Assembly: GCA_022821985.1 (NCBI GenBank)
Contig: JAJECP010000034.1
Coordinates: 44,232 to 108,231, forward strand
Length of the DNA: 64,000 nucleotides
Origin: Acidimicrobiia bacterium
GTDB lineage: Bacteria; Actinomycetota; Acidimicrobiia; Acidimicrobiales; Poriferisodalaceae
Reading direction: 5' to 3'
A program made the position numbers and the translations under genes. Of this stretch, positions 1 through 8,630 are shown in pieces (within the stretch, counting starts at the first letter, position 1; every line of letters begins with the position of its first letter). A model generated the notes under the pieces. It did not search any database and had not been told where the DNA came from. It saw nothing but the letters and a program-made list of their open reading frames with translations.

Positions 1-1711
1 CCTGCGGATCCTGCCGCGTCGACGCTGCCACGCCCTCTTCCAGCAACCCATGGAAGATGAAGTTGAGGCTCCAGATGTTGGGCAGGTCGTAGCGGTCCAC
101 CCGGTGCTCGGCGGCCTCGGGCATCAGCTCGGCAAGCCGCTCGACGGTCAGATAGTCCGACAGCCACCAGAAAGCCCCTGACGAGCGGGCGAAGACGCCC
201 AGGTTCGCATTCGGCCCCTTGTCTCCGGACCGGGTGCCGTACAGCGTGCCGAGCGGCACCGCCCGCGTCGGCCCACCGGGCGGCTCGACCCGTTCAGCCG
301 GCCCCACCTCGACGTTCTCGAAGTCGAAGTCGGGTGGCGTGCTGTCGACCACCGTGCGACGACCGTCCACCACCACCTGCATGGGAACCAGCGATGCGTC
401 CACGAGCGCTGGCCAGTACACACCGAATGGCTGGCCGGGCCCGGGCCCTCCGCCGGTACCGAACATCCCGGGAATGGAGCACAAGCCGATCTCGGTGCCT
501 GCATTCGAGAACGCTCGGCCCACCTTGCGCTCGTCGGGGTCCTTCACGATGATCTTGTAGACGGCGACCGCTTCCTCGTTGGTGCCCGGATCGGCCTTGT
601 GGGTCGGCAGGAACTTGCGCACCACGGTCTCGTAGTCGTCGGGGCCGTAGGGGCAGGCATGCCAGAACTGGCGCTCGATGAGTTCTGCCTTTGCCTCGAT
701 GTCCAGCCCCGTCAGCCCGATCGAGATCTGGTTGCGGAAGCCGCCCTGGTAGTTCATGGCCACCTTCAGCGTGGGCGGCGCCGGCTCGCCCCGGGTGCCG
801 CTGATGCGCACCCGGTCTCGCCCGATCTGGTCCAGCTCGATGGTGTCGAAGCGGCTCACAACATCGGGGTTCATGTAGCGCTCGCTCTGGATCTCATACA
901 GCAGCTGGGAGGTGATCGTGCCGACCGAGACCTCCCCGCCGGTGCTCGCGTGCTTGCCGATCACACTGGAGCCGTCAGCTGCGACCTCCGCCCACGGGAA
1001 GCCCGGGTAGGTCATGTCGGCGATCTCGGTGAAGAAGCTGTAGTTGCCGCCGGTGGCCTGCCCGCCGCATTCGATCACATGCCCGGCCACGATGGCGCCG
1101 GCAAGCGCATCCCAGTCGTCACGGGTCCAGCCGTGATGCCACGCAGCAGGGCCGGCCACCACGGCTGCATCGGTGGCTCGCCCAGTGATGACGATGTCTG
1201 CGCCCTGGTTCAGCGCCTCGACGATCCCCCAGCAGCCGATGTAGGCGTTGGCGGTCACGATTCGATCGGCCAGTTCGCCGAGGGGCTGGCCGGTGTCGAG
1301 ATGGGAGAAGTCGTTGCCGGCCGCGATCAGGTCGCTCAGCCGGTCCGTGAGGTCGTCACCATCGACGTAGGCGATCGACGGGTTCAGGCCCAGCCGGTCC
1401 GCCACCTCGGCCACCGCGTCAGCGCAGCCCGACGGATTGAGACCGCCCGCGTTGGACACCACCTTGATGCCCCGGTCCAGGCAGGTGCCCATGACTTCCT
1501 CCATCTGCGTGACGAAGGTGCGGGCATAGCCGGCGCCGGGTCGCTTGGCGGCGATGCGCGACAGGATCAGCATGGTCAGCTCGGCCAGCCAGTCGCCCGT
1601 GAGGGCATCGATCGGCCCGCCCGACACCATCTCCCGGGCGGCAGACAGCCGGTCTCCGAAGAAGCCGCTGCAGTTGGCGATCCGGATGGGCGGTGCGGTC
1701 GTCGTGCTCAT
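1..1711 (-). CDS. AtuA-family (DUF1446) acyl-CoA/terpenoid catabolism protein, C-terminus cut by window edge
   Basis: The reading frame is open from an ATG at 1711 to base 1, so about 570 residues are visible and the C-terminus lies outside the window. The start (MSTTTAPPIRIANCSGFFGD) and blocks such as VVSNAGGLNPSGC, VITGRATDAA and YGTRSGDKGPNANLG are typical of the acyclic terpene utilisation AtuA / DUF1446 family. That family is found in acyl-CoA and citronellol/geraniol-type degradation clusters, but its exact reaction is not well defined. A GTG 6 nt upstream is an alternative start. It is divergent from the alpha/beta hydrolase gene that starts 68 bp away. The family call is confident; the substrate is unknown. 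Confidence 0.85.
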   Translation of the reverse strand, partial: MSTTTAPPIRIANCSGFFGDRLSAAREMVSGGPIDALTGDWLAELTMLILSRIAAKRPGAGYARTFVTQMEEVMGTCLDRGIKVVSNAGGLNPSGCADAVAEVADRLGLNPSIAYVDGDDLTDRLSDLIAAGNDFSHLDTGQPLGELADRIVTANAYIGCWGIVEALNQGADIVITGRATDAAVVAGPAAWHHGWTRDDWDALAGAIVAGHVIECGGQATGGNYSFFTEIADMTYPGFPWAEVAADGSSVIGKHASTGGEVSVGTITSQLLYEIQSERYMNPDVVSRFDTIELDQIGRDRVRISGTRGEPAPPTLKVAMNYQGGFRNQISIGLTGLDIEAKAELIERQFWHACPYGPDDYETVVRKFLPTHKADPGTNEEAVAVYKIIVKDPDERKVGRAFSNAGTEIGLCSIPGMFGTGGGPGPGQPFGVYWPALVDASLVPMQVVVDGRRTVVDSTPPDFDFENVEVGPAERVEPPGGPTRAVPLGTLYGTRSGDKGPNANLGVFARSSGAFWWLSDYLTVERLAELMPEAAEHRVDRYDLPNIWSLNFIFHGLLEEGVAASTRQDPQ

Positions 1712-1778
1712 ATTCACTGCTCGTCCTGTCGGGAGGCTCCGATGCAGGGTAGGTCACCGCTCTGCGAGACTTCCGGCC

Positions 1779-2468
1779 ATGGCGAATCCTGTGCTCCTGC
1801 TTCACGGCTTCACCGGCTCGGTAGCGAGCACTTGGCAGCCGACCGGCATCATCGATCTGCTGTCCGACGGCGGCCGTGAGGTCATCGCGTGGGATCTGCC
1901 CGGCCACGGCTCGGCCGAAAAGCACCATGATCCGGCCGGCTACGCCGACATGGAGGCCAAGCTGGTCGAGCGGTTGGCAACCGAAGTCGGCGAGCAGACC
2001 GTCGATGGTGTCGGCTTCTCCATGGGATCACGCACACTGCTGGCCATGGCGGCCATGGCACCCCAGCGCTTCGGCCGCCTGGTGGTCTCGGGCGTCGGGC
2101 GGAATCTGTTCGAGCGCGACGACGAGCAGGCCGAGCGCATCGCACGCGGTGTTTCCGGGGAGGCCGAGGCCGACGACGTACACGCCCAGACCTTCGCTCG
2201 CTATGCCGCCGAGCCGGACCAGGACGGCCAGGCGCTGGCGGCATTCATGCGCCGCACGCACGCACCGCTCGGCGACGCCGAATTCGCACTCATCACCCAT
2301 CCGGTACGGGTGGTGCTGGGCACTGAGGACTTTGCCGGCCCTGCCGACCCGCTGCTCGACGCCCTGGCGGACGCTTCGTTCACCGAGCTGCGTGGCTGCG
2401 ACCACTTCGCCACGCCGAAGAACTTCGGCTTCATCGACGCGGTGATGGAACACCTCGAGGTTTTCTGA
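1779..2468 (+). CDS. Alpha/beta hydrolase
   Basis: A 229-residue single-domain alpha/beta hydrolase. The oxyanion region HGFTG is at residues 9-13, the nucleophile elbow GFSMG puts Ser81 in the catalytic position, an acidic residue follows in GTEDFAGP, and the catalytic His is in GCDHFATP near the C-terminus. The frame is open further upstream, but the ATG at 1779 gives the usual compact N-terminus just before the first beta strand (ANPVLLLHG). It resembles MenH/3-oxoadipate-lactonase-like esterases; the substrate cannot be read from the sequence. Its 3' end overlaps the convergent DUF4031 gene by 38 bp. Confidence 0.85.
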   Translation: MANPVLLLHGFTGSVASTWQPTGIIDLLSDGGREVIAWDLPGHGSAEKHHDPAGYADMEAKLVERLATEVGEQTVDGVGFSMGSRTLLAMAAMAPQRFGRLVVSGVGRNLFERDDEQAERIARGVSGEAEADDVHAQTFARYAAEPDQDGQALAAFMRRTHAPLGDAEFALITHPVRVVLGTEDFAGPADPLLDALADASFTELRGCDHFATPKNFGFIDAVMEHLEVF

Positions 2469-2706
2469 GCCCTGACGCCCGCAGCCGCGCCACCAGTTCG
2501 CGGCTGTTCACCGCCACAGCTCCCGCTCGCAGCGCCAGCTCTCGCTCCATCTCGTCGACGTCGTAATGGTCACCCTGGAACGCAGCCCGCCGCTTGCCGA
2601 TAAGCGCCGCGAACTGGTGCAACTCGTCGTAGCTCTCGTCTGAGACGAGATGAGCCCAGCGGCGACCGCGCCATGGCCAGCGGGCCTCGTCTACCAGGAT
2701 TGCCAT
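2431..2706 (-). CDS. DUF4031 domain-containing small protein
   Basis: A 91-residue protein beginning MAILVDEARWPWRGRRWAHL, with VSDESYDELHQFA and GDHYDV following. This pattern of a short W/R-rich N-terminus and the DELH/HYDV blocks is characteristic of DUF4031, a small actinobacterial family of unknown function. The frame continues upstream to 2847, but that extension would cross the divergent M23 peptidase start and is compositionally odd, so the ATG at 2706 is preferred. It converges on the hydrolase upstream, with overlapping stops. No function is inferred. Confidence 0.75.
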   Translation of the reverse strand: MAILVDEARWPWRGRRWAHLVSDESYDELHQFAALIGKRRAAFQGDHYDVDEMERELALRAGAVAVNSRELVARLRASGLRKPRGVPSPRR

Positions 2707-2792
2707 CAGTCCAGCTTGGTATATGGCCCTCCGACCGCGCGGGACGGCGTCGCGAAATAAGCTGATTCGGCGCCTAGCGGGGGAGGCGCGAC

Positions 2793-3518
2793 GTGATTGG
2801 GCAGCTGCAACGCGTACGACGGTCAGTCCGACCGTTGATGCGCGCAACAGCAGCCGCCCTGCTCGGGTGCGCCGGCATCACAGTCGGGCACAGCCAAGCT
2901 GCACATGCGACCGAGTTGCCAGTGGACCTGGCACCAATCAGCCAGCACCTCAACGCGTGCTTTCCTGAGCCAGCGCTGGAGCGGCTTCCCTATATGGGTC
3001 CCGCCATCGAAGGCGCTCTCGTCTACGACGACTGGATCGCCTCGATCGTTGCCGCAAAGCAGGCCTGTGAACCGTTGCGCGTACCGCTCTTCGGCGAACT
3101 CCGCATGCCCCTCGCCGATCCGGTCATGACCTCAGAATTCGGCCCCCGCTTCCACCCGGTGCGCAAACGGTGGCTGCCGCACACCGGCGTCGACCTCGTC
3201 GACCGTGAGCGGCGCTGGCGTGTGCCCGTCTTCGCTTCCGGCATGGGGACCGTCATGGCAACCGGGAGTTTCGCCGCGTATGGCCGGTCGGTCATCATCG
3301 ACCACGGATGGCGCGTTGCGACGGTCTACACACACCTCAGCAACGTGAGTGTGCGTGAGGGTGACCATGTGGAAGCTGGCGATCGGATCGGGCGGCTGGG
3401 TTCGACCGGGGCGGTCACCGGTCCGCACCTGCATTTCGAGCTGCGCCTGGGCGGTGCTGCCGTGGATCCATTGGACTACGTCGCTCCCTGGCCCCAGCCG
3501 CCCCCGGGTCACGCCTGA
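2793..3518 (+). CDS. M23-family peptidase (LytM-like endopeptidase), exported
   Basis: A 241-residue protein with a basic, then hydrophobic, N-terminus ending near AHA (about residue 39), which fits a Sec signal peptide. The C-terminal half is a LytM/M23 zinc peptidase: His130 and Asp134 in the HTGVD motif, His181, and HLHFE at 212-216 supply the metal and catalytic residues. Members cut peptidoglycan cross-links or serve as cell-wall hydrolase activators outside the membrane. The call uses the GTG at 2793, preceded by a GGGGGAGG ribosome site; the ATG at 2838 would also leave a usable signal peptide. Its end overlaps the convergent AI-2E-type gene by 10 bp. Confidence 0.88.
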   Translation: MIGQLQRVRRSVRPLMRATAAALLGCAGITVGHSQAAHATELPVDLAPISQHLNACFPEPALERLPYMGPAIEGALVYDDWIASIVAAKQACEPLRVPLFGELRMPLADPVMTSEFGPRFHPVRKRWLPHTGVDLVDRERRWRVPVFASGMGTVMATGSFAAYGRSVIIDHGWRVATVYTHLSNVSVREGDHVEAGDRIGRLGSTGAVTGPHLHFELRLGGAAVDPLDYVAPWPQPPPGHA

Positions 3519-4681
3519 TCGTCACCTGCTTCGACCGGGTCGTCAGCTTCGGCTTCATCTTCGTCGTCATCGTCCTCGTGGGTCTCGAACAACTCGGATT
3601 CGATGAGCTCGTGCCGCTTGATGTACGTCGACACGAACGCCTGAACAGTCGCGGCTGCCGGCACTGCGAGCAGTGCGCCAGCCGAGCCCAGCAGAGCCGC
3701 CCCTACCAACACTGCCCCGAAGGCCACCGCGGGATGGATGTTCATGGTGTGGGCGGTCACACGCGGTGCCAGCAGGTAGTTCTCGATCTGCTGGTACGCG
3801 AGCACCACCACGGCGACCCAGAGGGCTGAGATCGGTTCGTCGAGCAAAGCGATGAGCAACGGCAGCAGTCCTGCCAGGTACGTGCCGACGACCGGCACGA
3901 ACTGCGAGAGCACGCCCACCCACATCGCCAGCGGAATCGGGAACGGCACACCGATGATGGCGAATGCCGCCCAGTGCGCCAGGAACGCCGCCATGGCGAG
4001 CAAGGTCCTCGAGTAGATGTAGCCGCCGGTCTTGTCGATCGCCAGTTCCCAGCCGCGCATCACAGCAGCCTGACGAGCGGGCGCCAGCGCCGAGCAGACC
4101 AGGCGCCGCAACCGCGGTCCGTCCGCAACCAGGTAGAACGTGAACAGCGCAACGGTGAGCATCTGTATTGCCACGTTCACCACGGTCGAGCCGACCGACA
4201 CCAAGTTGCCCGCGACATCGCCAAGCAGCGATGCTGCACTCCCGCCTTCGGTGAACTGGGCTCTCAGGTCGTCGGTGCTGAGCTGAATGCCGAATTGCTC
4301 GTCTGCCCACCGCTCGATGTCGGACAGATAGCCGGGAGCAGCGTCGATCAGCTTGGTGATCTGGTCGGCCAGCACCGATGCCATCGCCGCAAGGAATCCC
4401 GCAGCCGCCAGGGCGAAGGCCGAGAAGACGACGGCCGTGCCCAGCCCCCGTCTCCAGCCCCGGCGCGCCAGCCAGTTGACCGCTGGCTCCATCGCGAACG
4501 ACAGGAAGAGCGACACGAGCAGCACCACCAGGAGGTCGCGCAGCTTGTCGAGCAGCCACGCCGCGGTCGCGAGGCCGACCACCGCCGCCATGAGCAGGCC
4601 GATAGCGCGCGGCACCCAGCGCGGCATCCGGTCTCGCTCGGGCAACCGGAGCTCCGCCCTGCGCCGAGCCTCACTTGCCAT
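3509..4681 (-). CDS. AI-2E family transporter (PerM/YhhT-like membrane protein)
   Basis: A 390-residue integral membrane protein. After a basic cytoplasmic start there is a pair of hydrophobic helices (IGLLMAAVVGLATAAWLL; LLVVLLVSLFLSFAMEPAVN), a long soluble middle segment, then a cluster of helices including VGVLSQFVPVVGTYLAGLLP, the typical arrangement of the AI-2E transporter family (UPF0118). The C-terminus is a strongly acidic D/E tail. Family members export small molecules or run as Na+/H+ antiporters; the substrate here is unknown. The ATG at 4681 overlaps the end of the phosphatase gene by 11 bp, implying translational coupling; longer in-frame starts would run deep into that gene. 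Confidence 0.88.
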   Translation of the reverse strand: MASEARRRAELRLPERDRMPRWVPRAIGLLMAAVVGLATAAWLLDKLRDLLVVLLVSLFLSFAMEPAVNWLARRGWRRGLGTAVVFSAFALAAAGFLAAMASVLADQITKLIDAAPGYLSDIERWADEQFGIQLSTDDLRAQFTEGGSAASLLGDVAGNLVSVGSTVVNVAIQMLTVALFTFYLVADGPRLRRLVCSALAPARQAAVMRGWELAIDKTGGYIYSRTLLAMAAFLAHWAAFAIIGVPFPIPLAMWVGVLSQFVPVVGTYLAGLLPLLIALLDEPISALWVAVVVLAYQQIENYLLAPRVTAHTMNIHPAVAFGAVLVGAALLGSAGALLAVPAAATVQAFVSTYIKRHELIESELFETHEDDDDEDEAEADDPVEAGDDQA

Positions 4682-5477
4682 GGTCGCTCCCATGCCCGGC
4701 ACCCATTGCGTCGAGTACCGACGCGTGCAGCAGCCCGTTGGTGGCGACGCCGTTGCGGTTGCGGTACTCGGGCCGGCCAGCGACGTCGGTGAAGGTCCCA
4801 CCTGCTTCGGCCATGATCACCGGCATCGGCGCCAGATCCCAGGTCTCGCACACCGGGTCGATCATGGCCTCAGCCTGCCCGGTCGCCACCAGGAAGTAGC
4901 CATAGGCGTCGCCCCATGTGCGCATCATCGCGCCACGAGAGCGCAATGCCTCGAATTGGGCTGGCTCGAAGGTGTTGTAGTCGGACGTGTTGACGAGCGC
5001 CCCGTTGAGGTCAGGGTGATCGCTCACACAACAGCGGTGATCGCCGAGCCAGCAGCCGGTGCCCCTCCCGGCCGCGAGCGTCTGCCCGAGAACCGGCAGG
5101 TCGATGACTCCCACCAGCGGACCGTGAGGATCCACCAGCGCCACGAGCGTCGCGTACAGGGGGACACCCCGCACAAAACCCCTCGTGCCATCGATGGGAT
5201 CCACGATCCAAGTCCGGCCGTCGGGCCGGATCGAGCCGCCCTCTTCCTCGCCGAAGATCGCGTCGTCGGGAAACAGCTCGGCGATCCGGTCGCGGACGAG
5301 GCGCTCTGCCGCCCGGTCGGCTTCGGTCACCTCGGTGCCGTCGCGCTTCCAAGTGACGCCGAGGTCGCGCCGGCCGAACCATCGCAGCGTGAGCGCGCCG
5401 GCTTCGGTTGCGATGTCGCGGACAGCCGCAACCAGCGACTCACCTGCCGGACCGCCACCTGCCTGCGGTGCACTCAC
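4671..5477 (-). CDS. Inositol monophosphatase family protein (histidinol-phosphatase-like)
   Basis: A 268-residue Mg2+-dependent phosphatase of the inositol monophosphatase superfamily. The metal-binding motifs GEEEG (76-80) and DPIDGT (93-98) are intact and a WDLAP motif lies near the C-terminus. In actinobacteria, members closest to this pattern are often HisN-type histidinol phosphatases, but inositol-1-phosphate or PAP phosphatase activity is possible. It sits between a Kef-type antiporter gene (ATGA overlap at 5474-5477) and an AI-2E-type gene (11-bp overlap), so all three are probably cotranscribed. No other histidine biosynthesis gene is present, so the symbol is withheld. Confidence 0.85.
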   Translation of the reverse strand: MSAPQAGGGPAGESLVAAVRDIATEAGALTLRWFGRRDLGVTWKRDGTEVTEADRAAERLVRDRIAELFPDDAIFGEEEGGSIRPDGRTWIVDPIDGTRGFVRGVPLYATLVALVDPHGPLVGVIDLPVLGQTLAAGRGTGCWLGDHRCCVSDHPDLNGALVNTSDYNTFEPAQFEALRSRGAMMRTWGDAYGYFLVATGQAEAMIDPVCETWDLAPMPVIMAEAGGTFTDVAGRPEYRNRNGVATNGLLHASVLDAMGAGHGSDHGK

Positions 5478-7114
5478 TCGCCGCGGCCTGTGCCTTGCCA
5501 GGGCAGCCGTCGCTGCCGCGGTGCCTCATCGGCATCGTCAACGACATCCGGGTTCAGCGGGAAATTCAACACCGGCACCGGGAGCTGCCGGGCAATCCGT
5601 TCCGAAGGCAGCAGCACCAAGCGTGAGGCGCCCGTGGGCGGGCGCTGGGAGAACAGCACCACCAAGTCGGCGTGATGCTGGCTGCGCGAGCGCACCACCG
5701 CACCAGTGAAGCTCTCGTTGCGCAGCGAGCGGAACTCGAAGTCGACATCGCGGCTGCCGCAGAGCTCGCCGATCTTGACAGCGTGCGGCTCGTCACGCTC
5801 CCCCGGCATCAGCACGACCAGCGACGACCGCCACCGCGCCGCTTGGTCGATGAGCCATTCCGGCAGCTCCACCGGCACCGGCGCCGCCACCAGCACACGA
5901 TGGGGCAGCTCGAACTCCTCGGGGGCGGCACCGTCGTCGTCCTCGGCGGACGTCCAGCCGCGCAGATCCCGGGCAACGAGCAGCGGCCCGACCAACTCGA
6001 ACAGCACCACGGCGCCCAGCACCACCGTGGCGGCCTCGGCGCCCGGGTCGCCGAGCCGCTCCGATGCGATGACCGCCAGGCCCACGGCAACGCCGGCCTG
6101 CGGCGTCAGATTGACCCCCAGTCGCAATGACCTCCGCCAGCCCAGGCCCCCCACCAATCCGCCGCCGAGACCTCCGACGATCTTGGCGGCAACGCGCACC
6201 ACGATGTAAGCCACACCCACCAAGCCCACCTTGGGCACGTCGGAGAGGTGGATCGAGGCACCGGCCAGCGCGAAGAACAGCAGGTACAACGGCTGCTCGA
6301 TGGTCTTGATCGTGCGGAACAGCCGCACCGAGAATGCCTGCGGCGACACCGTTGCCGCAGTGGCACCGGCAACCAGCGCGGCCAGCGGCAGCGAGATGTC
6401 CAAGAAGCCGGCGACGGTCCACCCGATCACGATGTGCACCAGCACGAACAGCAGGAGCTCGCCAGAGGTTTCGATCTGGAACCCGAGGCGCGAAATGAAC
6501 CAGCCCCCGAGCAGTCCCAGCACCGCGCCGCCGATGCCGAGCTGCACGAAGTCGAGCACCGCACCGCCGACATCGGCTGCCTCGTCGGAGAGCAGCACGG
6601 CAATGGGCAGGACTGCCGCGAAGGTGGTGGTGGCCAGCGCATCGGACACCGCGTGGGTGCCCACGATGCCGGTGGGATAGCTGCCGCGGGCGCGCACCGA
6701 GCTCACGATGTGCGCGATCGTCATCGGGGCACCCGCCCCCGCCAGCGCTCCCAGCACCAGCGCCACGGGGCGGTCAGCCCCCAGCCTGCTGGTCACCCAG
6801 AAGACCGCGACGGCGCTCAAGGCGAACTGGACGACACCGGTGGTCAGCGTCCAGCGGGCGGCGCGCAGCGCCCGCACCGAGACGCGCTCGCCGATCACGA
6901 ACATGAGCACGGCCAGCGCCACCTCGGTGACCGGGCGCAGCGCGATCAGCGAGGGCTCGTCGATCAGGTTGATGACAGGCGGCCCCGAGGGGCCGAGCAA
7001 GGCGCCGACGATGAGGAACGCGACCAGCTCGGGCAGGTGGTGGCGTGCCAGCAGCCGGCTGGCGAGGTACGCCAACCAGGCGAGGACCGCGAACGCGACG
7101 AGTGTGTCGTTCAC
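5474..7114 (-). CDS. Cation:proton antiporter (CPA2/Kef-type) with C-terminal cytoplasmic domain
   Basis: A 546-residue protein whose first 390 residues form a series of about a dozen hydrophobic helices of the Na+/H+ exchanger fold (for example LPELVAFLIVGALLGPSGP and LGVNLTPQAGVAVGLAVIA). The remaining 150 residues are soluble and resemble a universal-stress-type regulatory domain (HRVLVAAPVPVELPEWL, then DLVVLFSQRPPTGASRLVLL). It should exchange Na+ or K+ for protons at the plasma membrane. It is the first gene of a three-gene overlapping set, with its stop overlapping the phosphatase start as ATGA. Ion specificity is unknown. Confidence 0.88.
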   Translation of the reverse strand: MNDTLVAFAVLAWLAYLASRLLARHHLPELVAFLIVGALLGPSGPPVINLIDEPSLIALRPVTEVALAVLMFVIGERVSVRALRAARWTLTTGVVQFALSAVAVFWVTSRLGADRPVALVLGALAGAGAPMTIAHIVSSVRARGSYPTGIVGTHAVSDALATTTFAAVLPIAVLLSDEAADVGGAVLDFVQLGIGGAVLGLLGGWFISRLGFQIETSGELLLFVLVHIVIGWTVAGFLDISLPLAALVAGATAATVSPQAFSVRLFRTIKTIEQPLYLLFFALAGASIHLSDVPKVGLVGVAYIVVRVAAKIVGGLGGGLVGGLGWRRSLRLGVNLTPQAGVAVGLAVIASERLGDPGAEAATVVLGAVVLFELVGPLLVARDLRGWTSAEDDDGAAPEEFELPHRVLVAAPVPVELPEWLIDQAARWRSSLVVLMPGERDEPHAVKIGELCGSRDVDFEFRSLRNESFTGAVVRSRSQHHADLVVLFSQRPPTGASRLVLLPSERIARQLPVPVLNFPLNPDVVDDADEAPRQRRLPWQGTGRGE

Positions 7115-7192
7115 TGTTGTGTCACCGCCCCGGCAGGCGCCAGAACCATGTGCTCAGGGAGTCGATCAGCTCCCAGGTGACTCAGATCCAGG

Positions 7193-7999
7193 TCAATCAG
7201 AGGCAGCCGAGACCGGCTCGAAGTTGGGGTCGCGCTGCTCCACGAAACTCTGGACGCCTTCCTTGAAGTCCGGTCGCGTGAGCGATTCCCGCATGAGCGC
7301 GTTGGACTCTTCCAGGGCGTCGCTCCGTGCCTCATCGAGCTGTCCCCATACCTGGCGCTTGATCTGGGCCATCGACCACGGAGCGCTGAAACGTCCCAGA
7401 TCACGCGCGTAGCTGATTGCCTCGTCGAGCAGCTCGTCGGGCGAGAAGACCCTGCTGACCACACCCATCTCCTTGGCCTCCTCGGCCAGGAAGACGCGGC
7501 CCGACATGAGAATGTCGAGCGCATTCGACGGACCGACCACGCGGGGCAGCATCCACGAGACGCCGTGCTCGGCAATGAGGCCGCGTCGCACGAATGCACT
7601 CGTGAACTTGGCCCCCTGAGCTGCGAACCGGACATCGCACATCATGGCGTGCACAAAGCCCAGCCCGGCGCATGCTCCGTTGATCGCTGCCACCACCGGC
7701 TTGGGGATGGACAGGGCGTAGTCGTGACGCTCGTTGCGCAGGCGGGGCGGGGCCTCGTCGGAACCTTCGCCCTGCCCGCTGCTGATTCCCTGCAGGTTGT
7801 CCATGTCGGCCCCGGCGCAGAAGCCTCGGCCTGCCCCGGTCACGACGATGGCTCGAACGTCAGGGTCGGCAGCGGCCTGGTCCAAGGCGTCGAAGTAGCC
7901 GGTACCCAGCTCGCCGGTCCAAGCGTTCAAGCGTTCGGGACGGTTGAGCGTGATGACCGCTACGCCGTCGTCAGCCTCATACAGCACTGTGTCGTTCAT
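7193..7999 (-). CDS. Enoyl-CoA hydratase/isomerase family protein
   Basis: A 268-residue crotonase-fold protein. The start MNDTVLYEADDGVAVITLNRPERLNAW is typical, the oxyanion-hole segments GRGFCAGADMDNL and GACAGLGFVHAM are present, and a MLPRVVG block follows. Family members hydrate enoyl-CoA or carry out related CoA-ester chemistry. The start at 7999 is preferred over a 35-residue extension that would run into the cyclophilin gene. A 43-bp gap separates it from the upstream peptidyl-prolyl isomerase gene on the same strand. Substrate cannot be assigned. Confidence 0.87.
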   Translation of the reverse strand: MNDTVLYEADDGVAVITLNRPERLNAWTGELGTGYFDALDQAAADPDVRAIVVTGAGRGFCAGADMDNLQGISSGQGEGSDEAPPRLRNERHDYALSIPKPVVAAINGACAGLGFVHAMMCDVRFAAQGAKFTSAFVRRGLIAEHGVSWMLPRVVGPSNALDILMSGRVFLAEEAKEMGVVSRVFSPDELLDEAISYARDLGRFSAPWSMAQIKRQVWGQLDEARSDALEESNALMRESLTRPDFKEGVQSFVEQRDPNFEPVSAASD

Positions 8000-8042
8000 C
8001 CGGCTTCTCCTTGCTGGTGCCGCCGCGGCCACGCTACTCGCG

Positions 8043-8519
8043 CTAGTTGGGAGGCATCTCTTCGACAGTGACGGTGTCCATCGTGTCGCCGACCGCGATG
8101 GCAAGCGCCACGTCCATCCCCTCGGTCACGTAGCCGAACAGGTTGTAGGCGGGCTGTAGCTTGGCGCGGCAGTCGTCGATGCAGATGAAGAATTGGCTGC
8201 CGTTGGTGTCCGGCCCTGCATTGGCCATGGCTACGGCACCGAGCGTGTAGTCGCCCTTCACGGGCTCGTCAGCGAATCGGTACCCCGGGCCGCCACGGCC
8301 AGATCCCTCCGGGCAGCCGCCCTGGATGACGAAGTCGGGCACGACTCGATGGAAGGTCAGCCCCGTGTAATAGCCGTCCTGTGCCAGGTTGACGAAGTTG
8401 TTCACCGTCACCGGCGCGAGTTGGGGGTCGAGGTCCATGACGATGCGGCCTTTGGACGTGTCGAGGGTGACACGCCAGATCGCATCGGTGTTGATGTTCA
8501 TTGCAGGTGCAGAAGCCAT
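8043..8519 (-). CDS. Cyclophilin-type peptidyl-prolyl cis-trans isomerase
   Basis: A 158-residue single-domain cyclophilin with no signal peptide, so it is cytoplasmic. The catalytic and binding segments FHRVVPDFVIQGG, GAVAMANAGPDTNGSQFFI and LFGYVTEGMDV are all intact. It accelerates prolyl bond isomerisation during folding. The ATG at 8519 is used; a second ATG (MNINTDAIWRV) six codons in is equally plausible. The length matches short bacterial PpiA/PpiB-like cyclophilins. Confidence 0.92.
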   Translation of the reverse strand: MASAPAMNINTDAIWRVTLDTSKGRIVMDLDPQLAPVTVNNFVNLAQDGYYTGLTFHRVVPDFVIQGGCPEGSGRGGPGYRFADEPVKGDYTLGAVAMANAGPDTNGSQFFICIDDCRAKLQPAYNLFGYVTEGMDVALAIAVGDTMDTVTVEEMPPN

Positions 8520-8558
8520 GAAGCAGCGACGCTACCTGTAATGGCCTCCGGGTGAACG

Positions 8559-8630
8559 CCGGCGGAGCCTTGGCGTTCGCAAGAGTCAGCCGGCGAAGCT
8601 TCGGCGTTCGCAAGAGTCAGTCGGTGGAGC
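8559..8630. repeat. 31-bp tandem repeat carrying the stop codon of the adjacent amidohydrolase gene
   Basis: GGCGTTCGCAAGAGTCAG occurs exactly at 8572-8589 and 8603-8620, 31 bp apart, with similar flanks (CCGGCGGAGC and CCGGCGAAGC before the copies). The second copy contains the amidohydrolase stop codon (TCA at 8617-8619 on this strand). The first copy lies in the non-coding gap and carries the same TGA. It looks like a small tandem duplication of the gene's 3' tail. Confidence 0.75.

Noticed and set aside
599..1879. Long plus-strand open frame of 426 codons
   Set aside because: It is antisense to the AtuA-family gene and has a repetitive, arginine- and glycine-rich composition typical of the high-GC antisense frame.
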